In this document: in pieces, positions 28,913 through 36,635 of the stretch
Numbering within the stretch: the stretch's first letter is position 1
Layout: every line of letters starts with the position of its first letter
Assembly (NCBI GenBank): GCA_035717485.1
Contig: DASTIQ010000100.1
Coordinates: 1-36,635, forward strand
Direction of reading: 5' to 3'
Length of the DNA: 36,635 nucleotides
DNA from: Thermoanaerobaculia bacterium
GTDB taxonomy: Bacteria; Acidobacteriota; Thermoanaerobaculia; UBA5066; DATFVB01
Notes under the pieces: generated by a model
Seen by the model: the letters and a program-made list of their open reading frames with translations, nothing else
Database searches by the model: none
What the model was told of the DNA's origin: nothing
Made by a program: the position numbers and the translations under genes

Positions 28913-30460
28913 TCAATGCAGAGGCGCGGAGATGGGCTTGCCGCGTCCCCGCCTGAACAGCAGCAGCAGCGGAATGCACAGCAGGAAGAAGACGCCGACG
29001 ATCCGGAACGCGTCCATGTAGGTCAGGAGGAACGTCTGGCGCGTCACGATCCCCTCGATCGCGCCCGCCGCCTGCCGCTTCGCCTCGGCGAGCGGCGAGC
29101 CGCGCCCGACGAGCGCGGACGTGATCGCGGCGAGCCGCTGGCGCAGGGCGAAGTCGTACACCGAGACGTGCGTCAGGAGGTTCTGGCGGTGCGTCGCGGA
29201 GCGATGCTGGATGTACGTCGCGATGAGCGCGATCCCGAACGACCCTCCGAGCTGGCGCATCATGTTCGTCAACCCCGCTCCCTGCGGAATGTCGCGCCCG
29301 CGCAGGTTCGAGAGCGCGAGCGTCGTCAGCGGCACGAAGAGGAGGCCCAGCCCGACGCCGCGGAAGATCAGCGGCCAGAAGAAATCCGAGCGCCCGGAAT
29401 CGAGCGTCGAATGCGAGAGCATCCGGGTGAAGACGAAGAAGGAGATGAAGCCGAGCGCGTTCATGATCTGCGGCGGGAATCCGCGCTGGAGCGCCTTGCC
29501 GACGACCGGCATCATGATCGCCGTCGCCATCCCCCCCGGCAGGAGGATCAGGCCGGTCTGCATCGCGGTGAAGCCGAGGAGGTTCTGGATGAAGACGGGG
29601 AAGATGAAGACCGACGAGTAGAGACCGAAGCCGAGGATGAACGTGAAGAGCGTCCCGACCGCGAGCGACCGGTCCTTGAGCACCCGGAGGTTGACGACCG
29701 GGTGCTCCGCGGTCAGCTCGCGCCAGACGAACCCCACGACGCCGATCGCCGCGACGACCGCGAGGACGGTGATGTACGGCGCCGAGAACCAGTCCTCGCG
29801 CTCACCGCGCTCCAGCACGACCTGGAGCGACCCGATGCCGAGCACGAGGAGCGCGATCCCGGCCCAGTCGACGCGTCCGAGATGGTGCTTTTCCTTCGGG
29901 TCGTGGATGAACGTGAGCGTGAGGAACGTCGCGACGATTCCGATCGGAATGTTGACGTAGAAGATCCACGGCCAGTTGTAATTGTCGGTGATCCAGCCGC
30001 CGAGCGTGGGCCCGATGGTCGGCCCCACGACGACGCCGAGTCCGAAGAGGCCGTTGGCGAGGCCGAGCTCCTCCGGCGGGAACGTCTCGACGATGATCGA
30101 CTGCGAGGTCGACAGGAGCGCGCCGCCGCCCACTCCCTGGACGAACCGGAACACGACGAGCTCCCAGATCCCCGTCGCGTGCCCGCAGAAGAAGGAGGCG
30201 ATCGTGAAGAGGACGATCGACCCGGCGAAGTAATTCCGCCGGCCGAAGAGCGACGAGAGCCATCCCGTCATCGGGATGACGATGACGTTGGCGACGACGT
30301 AGGCGGTCACGACCCAGGCGACCTCGTCGAGCGTCGCCCCGAGGTTCCCCATCATCTGCGGGAGGGCGACGTTGACGATCGACGTGTCGATCAGCTCGAT
30401 GAGCGACGCGAGGATCACCGTGATCGTGATGATCCATTTGCGGGCGCCGTGCTCCGACAT
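28913..30460 (-). CDS. emrB: EmrB/QacA-type drug:H+ antiporter (MFS, DHA2)
   Basis: 515 residues with about 14 hydrophobic helices. The start (WIITITVILASLIELIDTSIVNVALPQMMGNL) holds the DHA2 motif with the membrane Asp of LIDTSIVNVALP, and SLFGRRNYF gives the loop 2-3 motif. PFVQGVGGGALLSTSQSIIVETFPPEELGLANGL shows the antiporter motif C in pieces. With EmrA and TolC it forms a pump exporting hydrophobic toxic compounds. It begins 9 nt after emrA stops and is the last gene of the operon. A long cytoplasmic C-terminal helix may tie to TolC assembly. Confidence 0.94.
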   Translation of the reverse strand: MSEHGARKWIITITVILASLIELIDTSIVNVALPQMMGNLGATLDEVAWVVTAYVVANVIVIPMTGWLSSLFGRRNYFAGSIVLFTIASFFCGHATGIWELVVFRFVQGVGGGALLSTSQSIIVETFPPEELGLANGLFGLGVVVGPTIGPTLGGWITDNYNWPWIFYVNIPIGIVATFLTLTFIHDPKEKHHLGRVDWAGIALLVLGIGSLQVVLERGEREDWFSAPYITVLAVVAAIGVVGFVWRELTAEHPVVNLRVLKDRSLAVGTLFTFILGFGLYSSVFIFPVFIQNLLGFTAMQTGLILLPGGMATAIMMPVVGKALQRGFPPQIMNALGFISFFVFTRMLSHSTLDSGRSDFFWPLIFRGVGLGLLFVPLTTLALSNLRGRDIPQGAGLTNMMRQLGGSFGIALIATYIQHRSATHRQNLLTHVSVYDFALRQRLAAITSALVGRGSPLAEAKRQAAGAIEGIVTRQTFLLTYMDAFRIVGVFFLLCIPLLLLFRRGRGKPISAPLH

Positions 30461-30469
30461 GCGGCCGGG

Positions 30470-31474
30470 TCAGCCGAGGTCGACGATCGTCGTGACGCTC
30501 ATACCCGTGCGCAGCGGGTAGCGCGGATCGGGCGGGTCGGTCGGCACGATCTTCACGGGGATGCGCTGCACGACCTTCGTGAAGTTCCCGGTCGCGTTGT
30601 CCGGGGGGAGCAGCGAGAACTTGGCGCCGGTCGCGGCCGCGAACGAATCGACCCGGCCGTGGAAGACGTGGTTCGGGTAGGCGTCGACCTCGAAGGTGAC
30701 CGGCTGGCCGACACGCATCCGCCGGAGCTGCGTCTCCTTGTAGTTGGCGACGACCCAGACGCGGGCGTCCTGGACGATGGCCATGAGGGGCTGTCCCGAC
30801 TGGACGAGCTCTCCCACCTCGACGTTCTTCTTCGAGACGATTCCCGAAGAGGGAGCGGTGACCGTCGCGTACGCGAGCTGGAGGCGGGCGAGGTCGAGAT
30901 CGGCCTGCTTCTGCGCGACCTGCGCCTGCGCGGCCGCGACCGCCTGGGCGGCGGCGTTTCGCTGGGCGGCGGCGGTGTCGGCGGCTCCCCGCGCCTCGTC
31001 GTACTGCTGCTGCGAGATCTCCTCCTTGGCGCGAAGGGCCGCGTACCGCCCGAGATCGCTCGCCGTCCGGCTCCGCGCCGTCTCGGCGGCGGAGACGTTC
31101 GCGCGCGCGACCGCGACCTGGGCGCGGGCATTCTGGAGCGCGCCCTCGGCCGTCTGGATTCGCGCTTCGATGTCGCGGGTGTCGATCTTCAGGAGGACGT
31201 CTCCCGCGGAGACGCGCTGGTTGTCGTCGACGCGGATCTCGGTCACGTAGCCCGAGACGCGGGGGAGAACGGGATCGATGTGCCCCTCGATCTGGGCGTC
31301 GTCCGTCTTCGCGTGGTGACGGTAGAAAGCGATCGTGCGGATCCCGTAAATCGCCCCGGCGCCGACCACGAGGGCCGCGACGAGCCAGGGAACGAACCGC
31401 CGGCGTCGGCGGCGCGGGGCGGCCTCCCGCGGCGACTCCGGAGCGTGAGGCGACTTCTTGAGCGGTTCTTCCAT
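30470..31474 (-). CDS. emrA: EmrA-type HlyD/MFP membrane-fusion protein
   Basis: 334 residues. A basic N-terminus and membrane helix (about 28-47, WLVAALVVGAGAIYGIRTI) are followed by the HlyD order: beta-barrel start VLPRVSGYVTEIRVDDNQRVSAGDVLLKID in parts, a long Ala-rich coiled coil (AEGALQNARAQVAVARANVSA...), then the second lipoyl half (VTAPSSGIVSKKNVEVGELVQSGQPLMAIV) and a beta-barrel end. This is the periplasmic adaptor linking EmrB to the outer-membrane TolC. The ATG overlaps the TolC-like stop by one base (TGATG). Confidence 0.93.
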   Translation of the reverse strand: MEEPLKKSPHAPESPREAAPRRRRRRFVPWLVAALVVGAGAIYGIRTIAFYRHHAKTDDAQIEGHIDPVLPRVSGYVTEIRVDDNQRVSAGDVLLKIDTRDIEARIQTAEGALQNARAQVAVARANVSAAETARSRTASDLGRYAALRAKEEISQQQYDEARGAADTAAAQRNAAAQAVAAAQAQVAQKQADLDLARLQLAYATVTAPSSGIVSKKNVEVGELVQSGQPLMAIVQDARVWVVANYKETQLRRMRVGQPVTFEVDAYPNHVFHGRVDSFAAATGAKFSLLPPDNATGNFTKVVQRIPVKIVPTDPPDPRYPLRTGMSVTTIVDLG

Positions 31475-32784
31475 CACGGGTTCTCCTTGCCGGCGACGTC
31501 GCGGATCTCGCCCGTCGCGTGCTTCAGCTCGATCCAGGCCTGCTCCTGGTCGGCGAGCGCGGCCTCCCTCGCGTCGCGGGCCGCCGTCACGCTCGTCTGG
31601 GCGTTGTCGACCTCGATCCCGGAAGCGACGCCGTTGACGAAGCGGTCGGTCGCGAACCGGAGCTCGTCCGCGGCGAGGCGCGCGTTTTCGCCGGCGAGCG
31701 CGGAGCGGCTCACCGCGCTCCGGTACGCGAGGAGAGCGCGGCGGACCTCCTCCTGGATTCGCCGATCGAGGTCGTCCCGGCGGATCTCGAGAGAACGCTC
31801 CTGGAGCCGGGCTTCCTCGATGCGGGCGGCGATCTCTCCTCCGGAGTAGACGGGAAAGGCGAGCGATCCGCCGACGATGCGCGTCCACGAGAGGTCGCCG
31901 AGATAGTTGCCGTTGTACCCGCCCTGGAACTGCGCCGCGAGCCGGGGCCAGCGCTCTCCCCGCGCGGCGGCGAGCGACAGGCGCGCGGCCACGAGGTTCT
32001 CGTCCAGCGCCCGGAGGTCGGGACGCTGCTTCCGCGCGGCGGCGATCGCCGCTTCCGGCGTCGGGAGCTCGCCGGCCGGCGGCTCGAAACGACCGGCGAG
32101 GACGAGCGTGTCCGCGAGGTCGGCGCCGACCGCCCGGAGGAGCGCCAGACGGGCGACGTCGCGCTGCGTCTCGGCGACGAGGAGCGCCTGCCGCTGGCGC
32201 GACAGCTGAACGTCCGCCCGCGTCGTGTCGAGCCGCGTTCCGGTCCCGACTTCCTGCGCGTGCGCCGCCTGCCCGCGGAGCTTCTCGAAGAGGTCGACGT
32301 TCGCGCGGGTCTCGTCGACGAGCGATTCGGTGCGGCGGATCGTCAGATAGAGCGAAGCGACCGCGGACGCGACGTCGGCGTCGGACTGTTCCCGTTCCGA
32401 TTCGCTCACGCGGATCTGCTGGCGGGCGGCGGCGACCCGGCGGCGCGCGGCGACGTCGATGACGTTCATCGACGCGGCGATGTGCGCGTCGAACACGTTG
32501 AAGGGGGGGACGATCGGAGGAACGCCGGGGAACGTCAGGCCGAAGGTCTGCAGGTTCAGGCTCTGGTTGACGTCGGAGACCACCGCGTCGACGCGGGGGT
32601 TCAGCGCCGTCTTCGCGCGCGCGGCGGCGGCGCGCGCCTCGTCGATGCCGAGCGACGCGATCTTCGACGCGGTACTTTCCGCGAGCGCGCGGTCGATCGC
32701 GTCGGACAGCGTCAGGGTGAGCGTTTCTCCGCGCGCGGCGGCCGCGGCGAGCAGCGCCGCGACGAGGAGCGCGGCACGCTTCAC
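31474..32784 (-). CDS. TolC-like outer-membrane efflux protein
   Basis: 436 residues from a GTG at 32784, which overlaps the STAS stop (GTGA) and follows GGAGG. A signal peptide (VKRAALLVAALLAAAAARG) and two OEP repeats with long amphipathic helices (LSDAIDRALAES..., AAVSRSALAGENARLAADELRFATDRF) and beta segments (NFLNVFDAHIAASMNVIDVAARRRV; YLGDLSWTRIVGGSLAFPVYSGGE in parts) fit a TolC trimer subunit. It provides the outer-membrane exit duct for the EmrA/EmrB pump encoded next. A longer frame start at 32817 is not favoured because the overlap and ribosome-binding site point to 32784. Confidence 0.92.
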   Translation of the reverse strand: MKRAALLVAALLAAAAARGETLTLTLSDAIDRALAESTASKIASLGIDEARAAAARAKTALNPRVDAVVSDVNQSLNLQTFGLTFPGVPPIVPPFNVFDAHIAASMNVIDVAARRRVAAARQQIRVSESEREQSDADVASAVASLYLTIRRTESLVDETRANVDLFEKLRGQAAHAQEVGTGTRLDTTRADVQLSRQRQALLVAETQRDVARLALLRAVGADLADTLVLAGRFEPPAGELPTPEAAIAAARKQRPDLRALDENLVAARLSLAAARGERWPRLAAQFQGGYNGNYLGDLSWTRIVGGSLAFPVYSGGEIAARIEEARLQERSLEIRRDDLDRRIQEEVRRALLAYRSAVSRSALAGENARLAADELRFATDRFVNGVASGIEVDNAQTSVTAARDAREAALADQEQAWIELKHATGEIRDVAGKENP

Positions 32785-33083
32785 TTCGCGCTCCTCCGTT
32801 CCTCGGTGCGAAGCCATTCGGCGACGTACACGGGGGTGTGGAGGAGCTTCGCTCGCGCGCCCTCGCCGTCGAGGAAGAACCGGACGGCGCCGCGATCGAC
32901 GATCCCGACGCCTTCGAGATCCAGAACGACCTGCCGCCCGGAGCGCCGGGACTCCCGCACGATGCGCTCGAGCTCGGCGACCTGGTCGTCGGAGATGCGG
33001 CCGGAGAGAAAGAACGTGACGCGGGCGGCGGTTTCGGCGGTCTTTTCGATCTTGAGCACGCGGCTTCCGGGATCAAGACGCAT
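32781..33083 (-). CDS. STAS-domain protein heading the efflux operon
   Basis: 100 residues: a single STAS domain (RVTFFLSGRISDDQVAELERIVRES, then VVLDLEGVGIVDRGAVRFFLDGE), a fold used by anti-sigma-factor antagonists and by SulP and ABC regulators. The serine phosphorylated in SpoIIAA-type proteins (DxS) is replaced (VDRGAV), so it is not a classical phospho-switch antagonist. It overlaps the TolC-like gene by 4 nt (GTGA), so it is translated first in the STAS-TolC-EmrA-EmrB operon. A link between a STAS domain and a drug-efflux operon is unusual; a role in ligand sensing or in outer-leaflet lipid trafficking, as for MlaB, is speculative. Confidence 0.85.
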   Translation of the reverse strand: MRLDPGSRVLKIEKTAETAARVTFFLSGRISDDQVAELERIVRESRRSGRQVVLDLEGVGIVDRGAVRFFLDGEGARAKLLHTPVYVAEWLRTEERRSAK

Positions 33084-33161
33084 GCCAGCAGGGCTGACGC
33101 CTAAGTGGCGGGAAGATATTGAGATAATGAGATCACTCTCGCCGCCATCCCCGTGAATCTG

Positions 33162-33171
33162 CGAAATTTCG
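33162..33171. promoter_or_regulatory. CGAAATTTCG palindrome in AT-rich intergenic DNA
   Basis: A perfect 10-bp palindrome 4 bp past the stop of the sigma-54 activator gene, in the 91-bp gap before the STAS operon. This gap is conspicuously AT-rich (TTATCTCAATATCTT on the minus strand) and most likely holds the operon promoter. The palindrome could be an operator. A proper sigma-54 -24/-12 element was not found here. Confidence 0.4.
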
Positions 33172-33174
33172 TGA

Positions 33175-34794
<1,620 letters not shown>

Positions 34795-35092
34795 GTGGGA
34801 ATCTTAATCCGGGGCGGGGAGCGGGGGGCCCTCCCGAGGCGGGCGAGGCGTGAGCCCATGGCGAGACGGGGGCGCGGGGAGAGGGCTTGGAAGGCGGGTT
34901 CGCGCGGGGGAGGCTGCTCGGGCCTGGTCGCCGCGGCCAGTGGGAGCCCGATGCCCGCCGCTCTCACGAGCGATGGCGGATCGATCTCACAACCTCGGTT
35001 CGGGATTCGTTCGAAGCTTCCATCCGCCGAAGCCGTGCGAAGGCGGACCGGATCGCCCGCACCCGTCCGGTTGGATGGATCGCCCCGCCGGC
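34795..35092. other. Intergenic region between nadA end and the activator start
   Basis: Just under 300 bases. No gene is supported. On the minus strand, TCCGCC and GGCGGA arms about 60 bases past the nadA stop could pair into a weak hairpin, but there is no T-tract. The activator gene has no recognisable ribosome-binding site before its GTG. Confidence 0.4.
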
Positions 35093-36037
35093 CTAACTGA
35101 GTTCGAGCATTCGCTGCAGGGCCCGCTCGGCGCCGACCCGGACGTCTTCCGGAATCATGATCTCCGGCCGCTCGTCCCGGAGCGCCGCGTAGACCTTCTC
35201 GAGCGTGTTCTTCTTCATGAACGGGCAGAGATTGCAGGCGCACGTGTCGGCGGGAAGCGGGATGAACGTCTTTCCCGGCGCGTTCTTCTCCATCTGGTGG
35301 AGGATCCCGGGCTCGGTCGCCACGAGAAACTCGGGGGCGTCGCTCTCGGTGACGTATCGAAGGAGCGATTTCGTCGACCCGACGTGGTCGGCGTGCTTCA
35401 GGATGGCTTCCGGACACTCCGGATGGGCGGCGATCTTCGCCTTCGGGTGCGCGACCTTGAGCCGGACGAGCTCGCGTTCCGAGAACTGCTCGTGCACGAT
35501 GCAGGTTCCCGGCCACAGGACCATCCGCCGTCCCGTCTTCTTCTCGAGCCACGCGCCGAGATGGCGGTCAGGAGCGAACAGGATCTCCCGATCGGCCGGG
35601 ATCGACCGCACGATCCTTTCGGCGTTCGAGGAGGTGCAGATGATGTCCGACAGCGCCTTCACGCGTGCGGAGCAGTTGATGTAGGTGATCGAGACGGCGC
35701 CCGGATGGGCGTCGCGGAACGCGCGGAACGCGTCGGGCGGGCAGGAATCTTCGAGCGAGCACCCCGCCGCGAGGTCCGGAACGACGACCTTGCGGGAGGG
35801 GTTCAGGATCTTCGCCGTTTCGGCCATGAAGCGGACGCCGGCGAAAACGATCATCCGGGCATCGGTCTTCTGGGCCGTTTTCGAGAGATCGAGGGAATCC
35901 CCCACGAAATCGGCCACGTCCTGGATCTCGGCTTCCTGGTAGTAATGGGCGAGCAGGATCGCCCGTTTCTCCTTCTTGAGACGGAGGATCTCGCTTTCGA
36001 GGTCGACGGGGACGGCGAGCGCCGCGGTGGGGGCCAT
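35093..36037 (-). CDS. nadA: Quinolinate synthase NadA
   Basis: 314 residues. NadA condenses iminoaspartate (from NadB or AspDH) with dihydroxyacetone phosphate to quinolinate, the precursor of NAD, using one [4Fe-4S] cluster. The family pattern is clear: [44 protein letters not shown]93 in [34 protein letters not shown]179 in [13 protein letters not shown], and the C-terminal [17 protein letters not shown], one of whose Cys is the third ligand. Length is normal. No nadB or nadC is adjacent. The start has only a weak ribosome-binding site (AAGTGAG), and TAGAAT on the minus strand at 36046-36051 may be a -10. Confidence 0.96.
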   Translation of the reverse strand: MAPTAALAVPVDLESEILRLKKEKRAILLAHYYQEAEIQDVADFVGDSLDLSKTAQKTDARMIVFAGVRFMAETAKILNPSRKVVVPDLAAGCSLEDSCPPDAFRAFRDAHPGAVSITYINCSARVKALSDIICTSSNAERIVRSIPADREILFAPDRHLGAWLEKKTGRRMVLWPGTCIVHEQFSERELVRLKVAHPKAKIAAHPECPEAILKHADHVGSTKSLLRYVTESDAPEFLVATEPGILHQMEKNAPGKTFIPLPADTCACNLCPFMKKNTLEKVYAALRDERPEIMIPEDVRVGAERALQRMLELS

Positions 36038-36062
36038 CTCACTTCATTCTAACAACGAGCGG

Positions 36063-36082
36063 CCCGGCGGAATTGCGCCGGG
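36063..36082. repeat. GC hairpin in the nadA/ferritin-like divergent region
   Basis: CCCGGCG-gaattg-CGCCGGG is a perfect 7-bp stem with a 6-nt loop. It sits midway between the two divergent genes and may be part of the leader of the ferritin-like gene or a regulator site. Confidence 0.4.
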
Positions 36083-36137
36083 GGATCGATTGGCGTGAAG
36101 ATTGCGTGCCCTTGCGGCGGAAAGGGGTTACAGCAAA

Positions 36138-36635
36138 ATGCCGACGAAACAGAAGGAAACGGAAGCCGCCCGCGGCACGTTCGTGAGCGACATCGAGGAG
36201 ATCCGGCGGCGCGCCCGTCAGCACATGGACAAGGGCGCGGTCACCGAGGGGTATCGGGCGGACCGCGAGACGGTCATCCGGCTCCTGAACGAAGCGCTCG
36301 CGACGGAGATCGTGTGCGTTCTCCGGTACAAGTACCACTACTTCATGGCGGGAGGGATCAACTCGCAGTCGGTCAAGCAGGAATTCCTCGAGCACGCGAC
36401 CGAGGAACAGCAGCATGCGGACATGATCTCGGAGCGGATCACGCAGCTCGACGGGAAACCGAACTACAACCCGGACGGGCTCGCCACCCGCAGCCATTCC
36501 GAATACAAGGAAGGCGTCTCGCTCGTCGACATGATCCGGGAAGATCTCGTCGCCGAGCGGATCGCGATCGAATCGTACGGCGACATGATCCGTTTCCTCG
36601 GCAATGACGATCCGACGAGCCGGAGACTCATGGAG
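36138..36635 (+). CDS. Ferritin-like (bacterioferritin-type) protein, C-terminus outside window
   Basis: The plus-strand frame starts at an ATG (36138), with an AAAGGGG ribosome-binding site upstream, and runs past the window end: 166 residues are visible. A hydrophilic N-terminus is followed by a ferritin-like four-helix bundle: LLNEALATEIVCVLRYKYHYFMAGG (first Glu-bearing helix), LEHATEEQQHADMISERITQLDGKPNYN (ExxH iron motif), and MIREDLVAERIAIESYGDMIRFLGNDDP (second pair). The two-Glu, ExxH arrangement is that of bacterioferritin/DPS-like di-iron ferritins. It is divergent from nadA and fits the metal/oxidative-stress theme; whether it stores iron, detoxifies peroxide or sequesters heme is not resolved. 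Confidence 0.88.
   Translation, partial: MPTKQKETEAARGTFVSDIEEIRRRARQHMDKGAVTEGYRADRETVIRLLNEALATEIVCVLRYKYHYFMAGGINSQSVKQEFLEHATEEQQHADMISERITQLDGKPNYNPDGLATRSHSEYKEGVSLVDMIREDLVAERIAIESYGDMIRFLGNDDPTSRRLME

Noticed and set aside
33064-33085. Possible sigma-54 site (TGGCATG-N4-TTGAT) at the STAS start
   Set aside because: Two mismatches including the -12 GC, and it overlaps the STAS ATG, so it could not drive that gene.
28859-33156. Long plus-strand charged frames over the efflux operon
   Set aside because: Same shadow effect; the minus-strand products (EmrB, EmrA, TolC, STAS) carry unambiguous motifs.
34980-35090. Possible tRNA-like fold near short inverted repeats
   Set aside because: No acceptor/anticodon/T-loop signature could be built; only a short stem is present.

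Overview
The window (36.6 kb, clearly high GC with strong third-position GC in its genes) comes from a bacterial chromosome with a Gram-negative envelope. Evidence for that is a TolC/EmrA/EmrB-type tripartite efflux operon, Tat-dependent periplasmic molybdo- and metallo-enzymes, periplasmic multiheme cytochromes and a lipoprotein. No rRNA, tRNA, CRISPR array, transposase, phage gene or plasmid gene was seen, so this looks like ordinary chromosomal accessory and housekeeping DNA. The taxon is an inference only: the mix of archease/RtcB, small secreted proteins, DUF2339/DUF4097 proteins and NrfD-type electron-transfer modules would fit Acidobacteriota (for example the Thermoanaerobaculia) or a neighbouring uncultured phylum.

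Layout. 1-3.5 kb: a partial secreted protein, an NTF2-like protein, the RNA-repair pair archease-RtcB, and two tiny Cys-containing proteins. 3.7-6.5 kb: PspC-like and CBS-domain proteins, a YhfA-like OsmC protein and two coupled envelope proteins. 7.0-11.1 kb: a three-gene respiratory module (tetraheme cytochrome c, Tat four-cluster ferredoxin, NrfD/PsrC membrane subunit) with no catalytic subunit, followed by a DUF2339-like membrane protein. 11.2-15.7 kb: a disordered Ser/Gly protein with a clear terminator, a soluble CuA protein coupled to a Tat metallophosphoesterase, an ECF sigma/zinc anti-sigma pair, an alpha/beta hydrolase and a small zincin. 15.9-18.3 kb: three secreted or lipid-anchored proteins. 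18.3-20.9 kb: an operon of an AAA ATPase with a C-terminal membrane anchor followed by sorA-sorB (sulfite oxidation). 21.0-22.1 kb: a heptamer tandem repeat and a DUF4097 protein. 22.5-24.6 kb: small enzymes and a two-helix membrane protein. 24.6-28.8 kb: a cNMP-binding/DUF1003 fusion, an RRM RNA-binding protein with a promoter and long leader, OsmC, a metallothionein coupled to an acidic disordered ORF, a Ser/Thr-rich secreted protein behind a sigma-54-like element, a Gram-negative sortase and a small basic protein. 28.9-34.8 kb: a STAS-TolC-EmrA-EmrB efflux operon directly downstream of a GAF/sigma-54 activator. 35.1-36.6 kb: nadA and a partial ferritin-like protein.

How the parts may work together (inference): many genes point to redox, metal and envelope stress, namely two OsmC proteins, the metallothionein, ferritin-like protein, CuA protein, sulfite oxidase, efflux pump and RtcB repair. 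Most genes sit in short operons with ATGA, GTGA or TGATG overlaps. The least explained items are the AAA-sorAB operon, the NrfD module without a catalytic subunit, the metallothionein/acidic-ORF pair, a three-copy secreted domain family, and the sortase whose C-terminal tail is read through the terminator of the convergent gene.
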